From the IMG/VR virus record IMGVR_UViG_3300042304_000666, positions 1 through 24,763 of that record: DNA of 24,763 nucleotides. One strand, written 5' to 3'. Of the stretch, positions 13,655 through 21,666 are shown piece after piece (position 1 is the stretch's first letter; every line of letters starts with the position of its first letter). Below the pieces are notes generated by a model that ran no database searches, was not told the DNA's origin, and worked only from the letters and a program-made list of their open reading frames with translations. The stretch is from a virus. Made by a program: the position numbers and the translations under genes.

Positions 13655-13844
13655 CTTTCTCCCTCAAACTAAAAGTAAATGACGGACCTGTTTCGTCATA
13701 ATCTATTACTAATTCCTTATTACCAACATTGGCATCTAGGAACCTTAGTGTTGGAACAACTATTTTCCCATGCTCTTCAAGGATAGCAACAAGCACTTGA
13801 TTCATGCTAATTGAAGTAACAAGGCCTTCTATATCTTCTGTCAT
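13629..13844 (-). CDS. Small beta-rich protein after polymerase
   Basis: 71 residues, beginning with an ATGA overlap with the polymerase stop. The pattern GLVTSISMNQVLVAILEEHGKIVVPTL suggests a small beta barrel, followed by another two strands (ELVIDYDE, SFTFSLREK). Acidic overall. No family recognised; a polymerase or MazG accessory role is possible from position. Confidence 0.7.
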   Translation of the reverse strand: MTEDIEGLVTSISMNQVLVAILEEHGKIVVPTLRFLDANVGNKELVIDYDETGPSFTFSLREKDGIESDSN

Positions 13845-16800
13845 TTTATTTCCTTAACCATAAGCGTACCGTCATCTAATTTAGATAATACTGGCTTACA
13901 TTTCATTCCCTCACGCATTTTAGCAAGGGAAAATTTATACATAGTTGGAAATACAATTACTCTAGTGAGCTCTTTATCCTTATTAGACAATACAATATGG
14001 CTCATTGTCTTTCCAGCCTTTGTAGTATACGGAGTAAAATTAACTACTGTATACTCATCTTCTTCAAGATCATATTCTTTTCTATAAAGATAATCTACAA
14101 ATATATCATTACTCTGCGGATCAATATCGCTTACTTTAATATATCTAGCAATACGGTTATCTCCTACAAGAATAAAATACATCTGGTTAGTTTCAATTTG
14201 CGTTTGCTCATTATGGAACAAACCAATTGACCCAGTCTCATCTACTAATTCAACTCGTGCCCACCCATTGCCACGCTTGATAGACTTAACCATACCAAAC
14301 ATTACAAATGAACCTAGGTCTTCAAAGTCTTCAATTGGTCTTGCCTGTGCTTTAATTCGTGGAGGAATACCTTCTAGATTAAATGTAGGTATACCTAAGT
14401 ATTCATAATAGTTGTCTTTCTCATTGCCGTTTCTTGGATTATCTTCAAATGCCGCTCCACCAATTGAATTTAATGCTGCAATTGCACGACTGTTAATTCC
14501 GCTACCCTTTTTTGAAGCTTTATCAATAAAGTCAGCATAGTCTGTAAATGGTCTTTGATCGATAATCTTATTAGCAATGCTGTCTGAAATAAATTTAACT
14601 TCTGCTAAACCAAAAACAATTCTATCTTTTTGCAATGAAAAATAAATATCTGACTCATTAATGTGAGGAAGAGAAACACGAAGACCTAATCTCTTAGACT
14701 CAATTAAATATTCTGTTCTTGCGTCTTTGTCATTTTCGTTTTTAAGAATCGAAAACATGAATTCAAGAGGATAATAAGTCTTGAGCCAAGCAGCATAATA
14801 AGAGAGCATAGAATAAGCAACAGCATGGGAACGGTTAAAAGAATACCCAGCGTGAGCCTCAAAAGTATGCCAGAGCGTCTCGGCTTGTTTCTTAGAAATG
14901 TGTTTTGAAGCGCCATCAATAAAGCGATCCTTGAACTGGTCGAATTCTTTTGCATCTTTCTTCTTTCCGATAATTTTACGAACCTTGTCAGCCTCTGACC
15001 AAGTCATTCCGCCTAAGTGTACACAAGCTTGCATAACCTGCTCTTGATAAATAATAACGCCATATGTATTTTCTGTAAATGGCTTCATGATTGGATGAAT
15101 AAATTGAACAGCTTCATCTCCGTGCTTACGTTTAATATAAGAAGCGCCCACAGTATTCATTGCACCTGGACGAACTAATGCGTTTGATGCAGCAAGATCT
15201 TCAAATTTATCTACACCCATTTTAATAAGAAGATTTGTATATGGAGTTGCCTCTGCTTGGAATACACCCTTAGTGTATCCGTCACTTAGCATCTTATAAA
15301 CTTTTGGATCATCTAACGCAAGATCTGACAAGTTTATATCTTTGCCAGTTCTCTCTTTAATAGATTTAATTGTATCTGACATCACAGATAAGGTCTTAAG
15401 CCCTAGTGCATCTAGTTTAATAAGACCTATATCCGCAACCGTATCCATGTCGTATGCAACGACTGGAATTCTTCCTGACACTTTATCCTGTGCATCTTCA
15501 CGGGATTCAACAGGAGCATATTTTCTTATATCATCTTTGGCAACAACAACACCAGCAGCATGCACTCCAACAGAACGAATACGCCCACGCAATCTTTCTG
15601 CCAACCAAACAACCTCTGGGTATCGTGTTCTAAATTCTTTTGTATTTGGTGAATCAATAAAGTCTTCAAATGTATCTACGGGCTTTAATGCACGATTTAC
15701 TTCTTGAAGTGGAACCATAAAAACACGAGCAGCATCACGGACAACACCCTTATCCTTAAAATAAGTATATGTTGAAATAGAGGCAACGTGCTTGAACTTC
15801 TTCTTTAAATAATCTTTAACCTCTTTACGTCGGCGGTCCTCAAAGTCCGTATCAATATCAGGAAAGTCGTTACGCTCAGGGTTAATAAATCTAAAGAACA
15901 ACAAGTCATATTTAATTGGATCAACATCTGTAATTCCTAATGCGTAGCAAACCAGCGAGCCTGCTGCAGAACCACGGCCTGGACCGACTCTAATATCATT
16001 ATCTTTAGCCCAGTTAATCATATCTGCCACTACAAGGAAGTATGAGGCAAAATTCTTTGAGGCAATAACGCTAAGTTCTTCCTCAAGGCGAGCTTTATAG
16101 ATATCGTCTGAAGCCTTCTGTAGCCTCTCTAAGCCCTTTTCAGCCAACTCCCTTAGTCTTTCATCGGCATCAGTCTTAGGGACTGGCAGGAGGTCTAGAC
16201 CCTGATTAAAGTCATATTCGCCTACCTTATTGGCAATTTCCATTGTATTTTCATATATATCTGTTCTAGTAATACCAGCCTTAACAAAATCAGCCTGAAT
16301 TTCTTCACGAGTCTGAATAAATAAATTATAATTCTGAAAGGAGATTCTTCTATCTGGATAAAGATAGTTTAATCTATCATTAATATCCTTAATATTTCTA
16401 GACATATCAAAATCGGCATCTTTATCCATTTTGGGAGATGTTGATAAAATAAGCATAGCTTCTTCTAATACTCTATCTTCTTCTTTAGCAAAGTGAGCAT
16501 CTCCTGTTGCCACCGCCTTAATTCCTAATTCATCTGCAAGGTTTAAAAGAGCAGAGTTTATTTCAGCAGGGTTATGAGATTGAACTTCTACGTAAAAATC
16601 TTTTCCGAAAGTCTTATTAAATCCTTTAAGAAGAAGTTTGGCTTCTTCCATATTTCCTTTATCTATGGCTTTACTAATTAATCCATTAAGACATCCGCTA
16701 AGAACAATAATGCCTTCACTATACTCATTTAAAATTTCTCTGTCGATACGTGGCTTATGATAAAAGCCTTCATTCCAAGCAAGCTCCTGAAGGATATTAA

Positions 16801-17110
16801 TATTCTCTAGGCCTTTTTTATTTTTAGCAAGCAGAATAATGTGGTTGTAAGCCTGAATTGATTTATCTGTTTTAGAGGAGCGGTCAAATCTATCTGTTGG
16901 TGATATATACGCTTCTACTCCAAGGATTGGCTTTATGCCTTGATCCTTACATGCAATTTGCATTTCACGATGTGAAGATAATGTTCCGTGATCTGTAATT
17001 GCAATAGCTGTTTGTCCAGCCTCTTTTGCCGCTCTAACAAGTTCGGCAGGAGAATTAAGCCCATCCATTAATGAATAGAAAGAATGCACATGCAAATGTG
17101 TAAAGTTCAA
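13841..17110 (-). CDS. dnaE: DNA polymerase III alpha subunit (DnaE type)
   Basis: 1089 residues. The start is TTG at 17108-17110, 7 bases after GGAG, giving MNFTHLHVHS, the correct family N-terminus. The PHP domain (HLHVHS at 5-10, AITDHG at 37-42, GVEAYI, ATGDAHF) keeps its metal residues, so it may still proofread. The C-family core has VGPGRGSAAGS (375-385), catalytic PDIDTDF (Asp420, Asp422), and the third Asp in IKLDALGL. A tandem HhH region and an OB domain (about 925-1010) follow. It is a little shorter than bacterial DnaE (~1160), mostly at the C-terminus where clamp-loader contacts lie. It replicates the phage genome. Confidence 0.96.
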   Translation of the reverse strand: MNFTHLHVHSFYSLMDGLNSPAELVRAAKEAGQTAIAITDHGTLSSHREMQIACKDQGIKPILGVEAYISPTDRFDRSSKTDKSIQAYNHIILLAKNKKGLENINILQELAWNEGFYHKPRIDREILNEYSEGIIVLSGCLNGLISKAIDKGNMEEAKLLLKGFNKTFGKDFYVEVQSHNPAEINSALLNLADELGIKAVATGDAHFAKEEDRVLEEAMLILSTSPKMDKDADFDMSRNIKDINDRLNYLYPDRRISFQNYNLFIQTREEIQADFVKAGITRTDIYENTMEIANKVGEYDFNQGLDLLPVPKTDADERLRELAEKGLERLQKASDDIYKARLEEELSVIASKNFASYFLVVADMINWAKDNDIRVGPGRGSAAGSLVCYALGITDVDPIKYDLLFFRFINPERNDFPDIDTDFEDRRRKEVKDYLKKKFKHVASISTYTYFKDKGVVRDAARVFMVPLQEVNRALKPVDTFEDFIDSPNTKEFRTRYPEVVWLAERLRGRIRSVGVHAAGVVVAKDDIRKYAPVESREDAQDKVSGRIPVVAYDMDTVADIGLIKLDALGLKTLSVMSDTIKSIKERTGKDINLSDLALDDPKVYKMLSDGYTKGVFQAEATPYTNLLIKMGVDKFEDLAASNALVRPGAMNTVGASYIKRKHGDEAVQFIHPIMKPFTENTYGVIIYQEQVMQACVHLGGMTWSEADKVRKIIGKKKDAKEFDQFKDRFIDGASKHISKKQAETLWHTFEAHAGYSFNRSHAVAYSMLSYYAAWLKTYYPLEFMFSILKNENDKDARTEYLIESKRLGLRVSLPHINESDIYFSLQKDRIVFGLAEVKFISDSIANKIIDQRPFTDYADFIDKASKKGSGINSRAIAALNSIGGAAFEDNPRNGNEKDNYYEYLGIPTFNLEGIPPRIKAQARPIEDFEDLGSFVMFGMVKSIKRGNGWARVELVDETGSIGLFHNEQTQIETNQMYFILVGDNRIARYIKVSDIDPQSNDIFVDYLYRKEYDLEEDEYTVVNFTPYTTKAGKTMSHIVLSNKDKELTRVIVFPTMYKFSLAKMREGMKCKPVLSKLDDGTLMVKEIK

Positions 17111-17135
17111 CTTAATTCTCCGCCTTTTTAACCTG

Positions 17136-17804
17136 TTACCAGTCTACGCTGCTAGAAGCAGAAGACTCTTCGCCGTGTCCATTTTCACCAGCAAAAAAAG
17201 CTTCTTGCTCTGTGTATGGCATATCACGTACGGCAGTCTCTTCAAGCTTAAAAAGCTCAAGAGAACTTGAATCGAATGGTGTTTCATCCTTAGCAAGTGG
17301 AATAATTGTATAACTTGTATCTGTCTTTGTGCCAGTTCGCTTAATGCGCCACATTAGATTACTAATGCTTCCCATTTCGCCTGCATACTCAATTAGAGTA
17401 GGAGTTACTGTCTTTCCGCTTGAACCCTGTGAAAGAATTCCAACGTATGGGTCTTCCTTGCCGTCATCAACAAGAACATTAATGTAAAGGCGTGAACGGC
17501 CCTTCCACCCTGCCTTATAGTCCTTACGATGTTGTTCGCAACCATAGCACTTGCCCTGATCATCCATTGAGCATAGAGCCTTGCGACGATAATCTTTTGG
17601 ATTAGTATGCTCTACAGCAATAAATCCTAGACCTAACTTTTCATTGTATGTTGGTGAATCTGGATCTAGTTCTTGTAAGAAGCGAATCTTTACGCTTTCA
17701 CCATCTTCTAGCTTTACCCAGCGACCTTTAGTTCCGTCTCCGCTTGAAGCTTGCGGCTTGTCCATTACTTTATTTAAATCTTTTAAACCTTTAACGATTC
17801 CCAT
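17136..17804 (-). CDS. gp32-like zinc single-stranded DNA-binding protein
   Basis: 222 residues. An OB-type core begins near GRWVKLEDGESVKIRFLQE. A zinc site has the order His66, Cys78, Cys86, Cys89 (H-x11-C-x7-C-x2-C), close to the H-x12-C-x9-C-x2-C site of T4 gp32. The C-terminus is acidic and Ser-rich (GENGHGEESSASSSVDW), as in gp32 where it recruits partners. It sits between primase and polymerase, so it is likely the replicative ssDNA-binding protein. AAGGAGAAC precedes the ATG, and a promoter with a 5' hairpin lies upstream. Confidence 0.82.
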   Translation of the reverse strand: MGIVKGLKDLNKVMDKPQASSGDGTKGRWVKLEDGESVKIRFLQELDPDSPTYNEKLGLGFIAVEHTNPKDYRRKALCSMDDQGKCYGCEQHRKDYKAGWKGRSRLYINVLVDDGKEDPYVGILSQGSSGKTVTPTLIEYAGEMGSISNLMWRIKRTGTKTDTSYTIIPLAKDETPFDSSSLELFKLEETAVRDMPYTEQEAFFAGENGHGEESSASSSVDW

Positions 17805-17826
17805 ATTGTTCTCCTTGTATGTAGTT

Positions 17827-17843
17827 GATGGTATAAATCCATC
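17827..17843 (-). other. 5' stem-loop of the gp32-like transcript
   Basis: GATGG and CCATC pair around a seven-base AT loop on the minus strand. It begins about three bases after the predicted start near 17846 and lies upstream of the AAGGAG site. Confidence 0.4.
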
Positions 17844-17852
17844 TGTATTACT

Positions 17853-17858
17853 ATTATA
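17853..17858 (-). promoter_or_regulatory. Extended -10 promoter for gp32-like gene
   Basis: Minus strand reads AATGCTATAAT, the same TGC extension as at recA and the secreted-protein gene. The -35 is weak. It overlaps the end of the primase gene and would boost the abundant ssDNA-binding protein and polymerase. Confidence 0.55.
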
Positions 17859-17861
17859 GCA

Positions 17862-18857
17862 TTAAGCCCAGGATCTGTATTCTATATCAGATACTGCGTT
17901 TACAATACAGGCTTTAATTTCCTCATCGGTCATATCACCTGCATCTTTTGCATCATGTGGGTATATCTTACCATATTCGTACGAAGCCCACAAGAGGTCT
18001 TTATTTTTTAACCTATTGGCTATGCTCAGGCCTAATTCTCTGCCAGCCAAATCTGCGTCTGTCATTACAATTATTTTATTAAAATATCTATTTAATATTC
18101 CGTGTTGCTCTGTTGATAAAAATCCTCCAAGCGTGGCAACAACATTTGGAAACCCAGCCTGATGCACTCGGATTGCATCAAAGCTAGACTCCACAACTAT
18201 AACCTGGCTACCAATTCTTTTGGCACGGTGCACATTAAATAATGTTTTGCTCTTAGGAAGATTGGTGCTATTTTTAAAAGACTTACCTTCAATTGATCTT
18301 CCTACAATTCCAATAGGGATGCCGTCTGGGCTATGAACTGGAACAGTAACCATATTCTGCTTTTCAGAATATCCTAAAGAAAAATGTGCCATTGATTCAG
18401 CTTCTATCTTTCTTGATTTAAAATACTCTTTAGCTTTGTCAGATTTAACTAATCCGTTATATAGATCTTTTAATGTCTCTTTTGAGAACTCTTCAAAGTC
18501 TGGTTTTTCTTCAAATATTCCCGCCATAATCTCATCAAAGTTATTTAAAACTTCTGTTTCTTGACTTGCTATAAAACGAATAGCTTCAAAATCATTCTTA
18601 TGTAATACACGCCTTACTAACTCTACTAATGTGCCAGACTCTCCACACGATGGATTAAAGCATAGCCAAACACCTGTAGATTTGTTTATGCAGCAGCTTG
18701 CAGTATGTCTATTAGAATGAAATGGGCAGTAAAACATAACCTCATTACCTGGTTCCGCCACTATATCTAATCCAAGACTCTTAACTATAGACTTGATATG
18801 GTTTGGCGCATACTGCGTGGAATTAACTTTCCTTGCGTTATGCCCTCTGATAGCCAT
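17862..18857 (-). CDS. dnaG: DnaG-type primase, short form
   Basis: 331 residues from the ATG at 18855-18857; an in-frame GTG at 18908 would add 17 residues. The zinc-binding domain has C44-x2-H47 and C66-x4-C71. The Toprim core has VVESSFDAI (Glu223) and VMTDADLAG (Asp267, Asp269). The C-terminal helicase-interaction domain of bacterial DnaG is absent, so contact with the helicase must be made otherwise. It makes RNA primers at the fork. Its 5' end overlaps another gene in a different frame (18785-19084). Confidence 0.9.
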   Translation of the reverse strand: MAIRGHNARKVNSTQYAPNHIKSIVKSLGLDIVAEPGNEVMFYCPFHSNRHTASCCINKSTGVWLCFNPSCGESGTLVELVRRVLHKNDFEAIRFIASQETEVLNNFDEIMAGIFEEKPDFEEFSKETLKDLYNGLVKSDKAKEYFKSRKIEAESMAHFSLGYSEKQNMVTVPVHSPDGIPIGIVGRSIEGKSFKNSTNLPKSKTLFNVHRAKRIGSQVIVVESSFDAIRVHQAGFPNVVATLGGFLSTEQHGILNRYFNKIIVMTDADLAGRELGLSIANRLKNKDLLWASYEYGKIYPHDAKDAGDMTDEEIKACIVNAVSDIEYRSWA

Positions 18858-19084
18858 GCCTGCTTCTTTCCTACATATACTCCGTAAAGTGTCATTAGGA
18901 ACACCCACGTTTGTCCGTCAAATTGTACCGAAAAGTTAGTATCTATGTCAAGCACTCTTGCATAGCCCTTGCTTCTCATGTCATGAGTGATCATGCTTTC
19001 GTACTGGTATTTTAATCTAGGTATACCAGAGTCGTCAGCAAACTCAACTCTTACTTGGAATCTTTTTATCTGTTTGTGATTCAC
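18785..19084 (-). CDS. Small overlapping gene between helicase and primase
   Basis: About 99 residues if it starts at the GTG at 19084 (MNHKQIKRFQ); a GTG at 19126 would give 113. The unique part between the two flanking genes, with RVEFADDSGIPRLKYQYES, GYARVLDIDTNFSVQF and FLMTLYGVYVGKKQAW, is protein-like and beta-rich, and it fills what would otherwise be a 186-base gap between the helicase stop and the primase ATG. Both ends overlap the flanking genes in a different frame (41 bases with helicase, 73 with primase). No family is recognised. The start is uncertain. Confidence 0.65.
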   Translation of the reverse strand: MNHKQIKRFQVRVEFADDSGIPRLKYQYESMITHDMRSKGYARVLDIDTNFSVQFDGQTWVFLMTLYGVYVGKKQAWLSEGITQGKLIPRSMRQTISSL

Positions 19085-20312
19085 TCTGTTGGAATGGATT
19101 CTCGTAAATTTCCTTGACGATACCACGGTTGATATCCCAGTCTAAATAGAAGTTAAAATCATGACCGTGTCTATTCTTGCGTGAGACAATTTCAATCATG
19201 TTAGTTTGTGGGTATCTGTGAACAGCAAGAGCCATATCAGCATCATACTCAATCGCCTTAGACCAAGCAACTTGGCTCATCATAGGAGGATTATCTTGAT
19301 CTGAGATATCGTCTGCTGTTGCAGCAGTAATATCAATAATGGGAATATTATTTGATACAGCAAGCATTTTAAATTCACGAGAAACATTTCGGTTTCTTTC
19401 AACTTCAGAATTGCTTCGCTTGTTATCATTAAATAGCTGATGGTAATCTAGAATAACTAGGTCTGGTTTGTGTTGGTCTATCTTACCCTGAATGGTTGCA
19501 GGAGTAACTTCTGATGCTCCTTCATTTGAAATAAGAACAAAGCTATTCTTTCCTTCAAACTTTTTATTTCCCCAGTCACGGAAGTCATCAATATTAATAT
19601 CACCCTTTGACAAATCGCTTGCACGGAATATACCAGAACCAAGCATTGTAAAAATACGATCACGCATATTTTCTGGTGACATTTCAAGAGAAACAATCAT
19701 TGGCTTGAATCCTTGCTCCCATGCCTTGCATGCAAGGTAGGCAGTAAACCAAGTCTTACCTTTTCCTGGCCAGCCAATTGCAACAATTAAATGTCCTGGC
19801 GCCATACCAGTTGGGTAAGCTTTATCAATTGCTTCAAAACCAGTTAGGATTCCTGGTGCTCCACCCATAACAGATGAACGCTCTTTGACTGCCTGATAAT
19901 GTCTTGCTGCATTTTCAACATCAATAATATCTAAGTCTCTTACGTTATTTGTATATCGACTTAGTCCAGCCAAATCACTTTGCATTTGTGCAAGAACTCT
20001 AGAGGCTGCATCTTCTTTAAGAGCAGATCCTCCACGCATAATAATTGTCTTAAGTTTGTTTGAGATAAACTCATTCTTTAATATGTCTAGGTAGTATCCA
20101 GTCTCTGCCTTAGCCTCAACTGGCTCAAAGTCTTTGTGTCGTTCCATAAGAACGCCTGCTTCTGGAACTGCTTTAAACTTATAGTAATATGATTTTAGGC
20201 TTTCCCAAATGTCTCTGTGTGATGTAAAAAGATCATCAACATTATCCGCCAACAGCGTACTGATATCTTTATTCTTACATACAGCAGAGATTAGTGTTGC
20301 TTCTGTATTCAC
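19044..20312 (-). CDS. dnaB: Replicative DNA helicase (DnaB-like)
   Basis: 422 residues. A short N-terminal helical domain (1-120), then the RecA-like motor: Walker A GWPGKGKT (180-187), SLEMSPE (208-214), Walker B DLVILDY (284-290), and a DNA-binding/arginine-finger region with VSRKNRHGHDFNFYLDWD. It unwinds the fork as a hexamer and couples to the primase encoded just downstream. The start overlaps the upstream gene by 4 bases (ATGA). Confidence 0.94.
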   Translation of the reverse strand: MNTEATLISAVCKNKDISTLLADNVDDLFTSHRDIWESLKSYYYKFKAVPEAGVLMERHKDFEPVEAKAETGYYLDILKNEFISNKLKTIIMRGGSALKEDAASRVLAQMQSDLAGLSRYTNNVRDLDIIDVENAARHYQAVKERSSVMGGAPGILTGFEAIDKAYPTGMAPGHLIVAIGWPGKGKTWFTAYLACKAWEQGFKPMIVSLEMSPENMRDRIFTMLGSGIFRASDLSKGDINIDDFRDWGNKKFEGKNSFVLISNEGASEVTPATIQGKIDQHKPDLVILDYHQLFNDNKRSNSEVERNRNVSREFKMLAVSNNIPIIDITAATADDISDQDNPPMMSQVAWSKAIEYDADMALAVHRYPQTNMIEIVSRKNRHGHDFNFYLDWDINRGIVKEIYENPFQQSESQTDKKIPSKS

Positions 20313-20626
20313 TCTTCGCCCTCCACCATCTTCTTAGTCTCATTCAATAGAATGCTACGGTTAAACTTGTCTTTTTTAATTTCTTTATTTAATGCATCAA
20401 TTCTATCAAAGTTATTATAGAAGAAATTTAATGGGTGCCCCTGCTTGTTGGTTGAGAAGTAGTATACCAAAAGCTCCTGAGCACGTTGAAAGCCTACGCT
20501 CTCTATAACATCATTCATAGCCCACTTTTCTCTAAACTTGTTTACAGTAAGTGCCTTATTATATTTTTCCTTATACAAGGATAGGTATAGTCCAATGAGG
20601 ACATAAGGCTCTTTTTCATTTGCCAC
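20309..20626 (-). CDS. Helical protein upstream of dnaB, possible helicase loader
   Basis: 105 residues, helical, with ALTVNKFREKWAMNDVIESVGF and a LNFFYNNFDRIDALNKEIKK segment reminiscent of small phage replication or loader proteins ending in an aromatic FYxxFD motif. It overlaps dnaB by 4 bases and the upstream gene by 11. Phage helicase loaders are often encoded here, but no loader motif is diagnostic, so the role is inferred from position and size. Confidence 0.6.
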   Translation of the reverse strand: MANEKEPYVLIGLYLSLYKEKYNKALTVNKFREKWAMNDVIESVGFQRAQELLVYYFSTNKQGHPLNFFYNNFDRIDALNKEIKKDKFNRSILLNETKKMVEGEE

Positions 20627-20819
20627 GTTTTAATTCTTCTTCCACTTCACGAGTTTTTTCAATAAGTTTTTCTTCAACAAACTTATAAACTCTTTCAGTA
20701 GCAGCATCTACATTTTCTCCGTCTCGAAGATCATCTTCAATGCCTACTCCAATTTTAATACTTTCGTAATTGCCTAAATTACGTGTGAACGATAGGTCCA
20801 CCTTAACTCTCGTTGTCAC
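20616..20819 (-). CDS. Small conserved-looking protein with NLGNYE motif
   Basis: 67 residues from GTG at 20817-20819, which overlaps the previous stop as GTGA, with GGAG at the right distance inside that gene. A beta-rich start (VKVDLSFTRNLGNYESIKIGVGIEDDL) resembles small uncharacterised proteins seen in many phage replication regions. The C-terminal half is a charged helix (VEEKLIEKTREVEEELKRGK). Function unknown. Confidence 0.72.
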   Translation of the reverse strand: MTTRVKVDLSFTRNLGNYESIKIGVGIEDDLRDGENVDAATERVYKFVEEKLIEKTREVEEELKRGK

Positions 20820-20926
20820 TTGTGCTCCTTATTTGTATGGTTAGATAATGTCATATGGGCAAAATCTGATCTAACTTCTAATTCTTTATTACAAATTGGG
20901 CAAATCACAATACGACTACTCGCCAT
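20816..20926 (-). CDS. 36-residue C2H2-like zinc-finger microprotein
   Basis: Starts at the ATG at 20924-20926, inside the end of the preceding gene. The sequence IVICPICNKELEV..FAHMTLSNH has CxxC (C9, C12) and two downstream His (H24, H30), the order of a single C2H2 finger. Its stop overlaps the GTG of the next gene. Probably nucleic-acid binding. Confidence 0.65.
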   Translation of the reverse strand: MASSRIVICPICNKELEVRSDFAHMTLSNHTNKEHK

Positions 20927-21053
20927 CGTCATCACCTTTAGAATTCTTTATTACAACTGGTCCATTCAATGAGTTCCAGTAAGCAACTTCTTCTTCTCTC
21001 TTACGCTTCTTTGCTGCTCCCGTTTCAAGGGTATACTGAGCATTGAATGTCAT
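20916..21053 (-). CDS. 45-residue basic/acidic microprotein
   Basis: The ATG at 21051-21053 overlaps the preceding stop (TAATG) and follows a GGCGGAG ribosome site. A basic stretch (AAKKRKREEEVAYW) is followed by a short strand and a DDDGE end. No family recognised. Support is the good ribosome site and the tight overlaps on both sides. Confidence 0.6.
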   Translation of the reverse strand: MTFNAQYTLETGAAKKRKREEEVAYWNSLNGPVVIKNSKGDDDGE

Positions 21054-21535
21054 TACTCCGCCTTCCATACTGGTATAAACCCGCTGTCTGTCTTAGTATA
21101 CAATATAATGTTGTGTTTGAGAAGCCCTAAAAGCTCTGTTCTTGAAGGAACATTTCCAGAGTGTCCTGAATCTAATATAAACTCATGTAAATCCAAGATA
21201 TCTTTTTCATTAAACATATACTTAGACCAGTTCTTGTTATCTGGATCCCCTATGGGATATATTTTTTGAGGAGCTTTTATCTTGCCGTCTAGAATATAAT
21301 CGTGTAGAGTAACCGTATGCTTATTAAGTAATGCAGAAACATCCCTCATTGCGTAAGCTTTACCCATATATTTTTCAACTTGAGAGTAAGAATACATCAC
21401 TCTTTTTTTATCTGGGTAACACCAAGCAACTATCTCATCTTTAGATCTAGATGATTTAATTACTTTATGTATCTTATCGTTTAAGAAGAAATACCGTAAT
21501 TTTTTGAGTTTATTGTTTCTTTTTTGTCTAGCCAT
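21053..21535 (-). CDS. Putative DNA-binding protein with MerR/excisionase-like segment
   Basis: 160 residues. The first 40 are highly basic (MARQKRNNKLKKLRYFF). Residues ~65-120 hold VSALLNKHTVTLHDYILDGK and, after a loop, KYMFNEKDILDLHEFIL; this helix-turn-helix, wing and helix order is that of MerR/excisionase-like domains. It could bind DNA near an origin or act as a regulator. No exact family is assigned. It overlaps the upstream zinc gene by 55 bases, so the start could be slightly further in. Confidence 0.6.
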   Translation of the reverse strand: MARQKRNNKLKKLRYFFLNDKIHKVIKSSRSKDEIVAWCYPDKKRVMYSYSQVEKYMGKAYAMRDVSALLNKHTVTLHDYILDGKIKAPQKIYPIGDPDNKNWSKYMFNEKDILDLHEFILDSGHSGNVPSRTELLGLLKHNIILYTKTDSGFIPVWKAE

Positions 21536-21666
21536 TTCCCGAAAGCACTCGTCTCTTTATTGCACATCCAGCGTTTGCCGCACATGATACAGAATAGCTC
21601 CATATGTAGTTTTTGAGAAAAAACTCTATCTACAAAAACTCTGCCACTGCATTTACCACACCACAT
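21481..21666 (-). CDS. Small zinc-ribbon protein
   Basis: 61 residues with CGKC (C3, C6) and CIMC (C26, C29), the four ligands of a zinc ribbon, and a fifth Cys at 35. The second half is basic and polar. The ATG overlaps the phosphoesterase stop by one base (TAATG). Function unknown. Confidence 0.75.
   Translation of the reverse strand: MWCGKCSGRVFVDRVFSQKLHMELFCIMCGKRWMCNKETSAFGKWLDKKETINSKNYGISS

Noticed and set aside
15342-15707. Plus-strand 121-codon open frame inside the polymerase gene
   Set aside because: Antisense to the well-conserved polymerase core, without ribosome site or recognisable protein.
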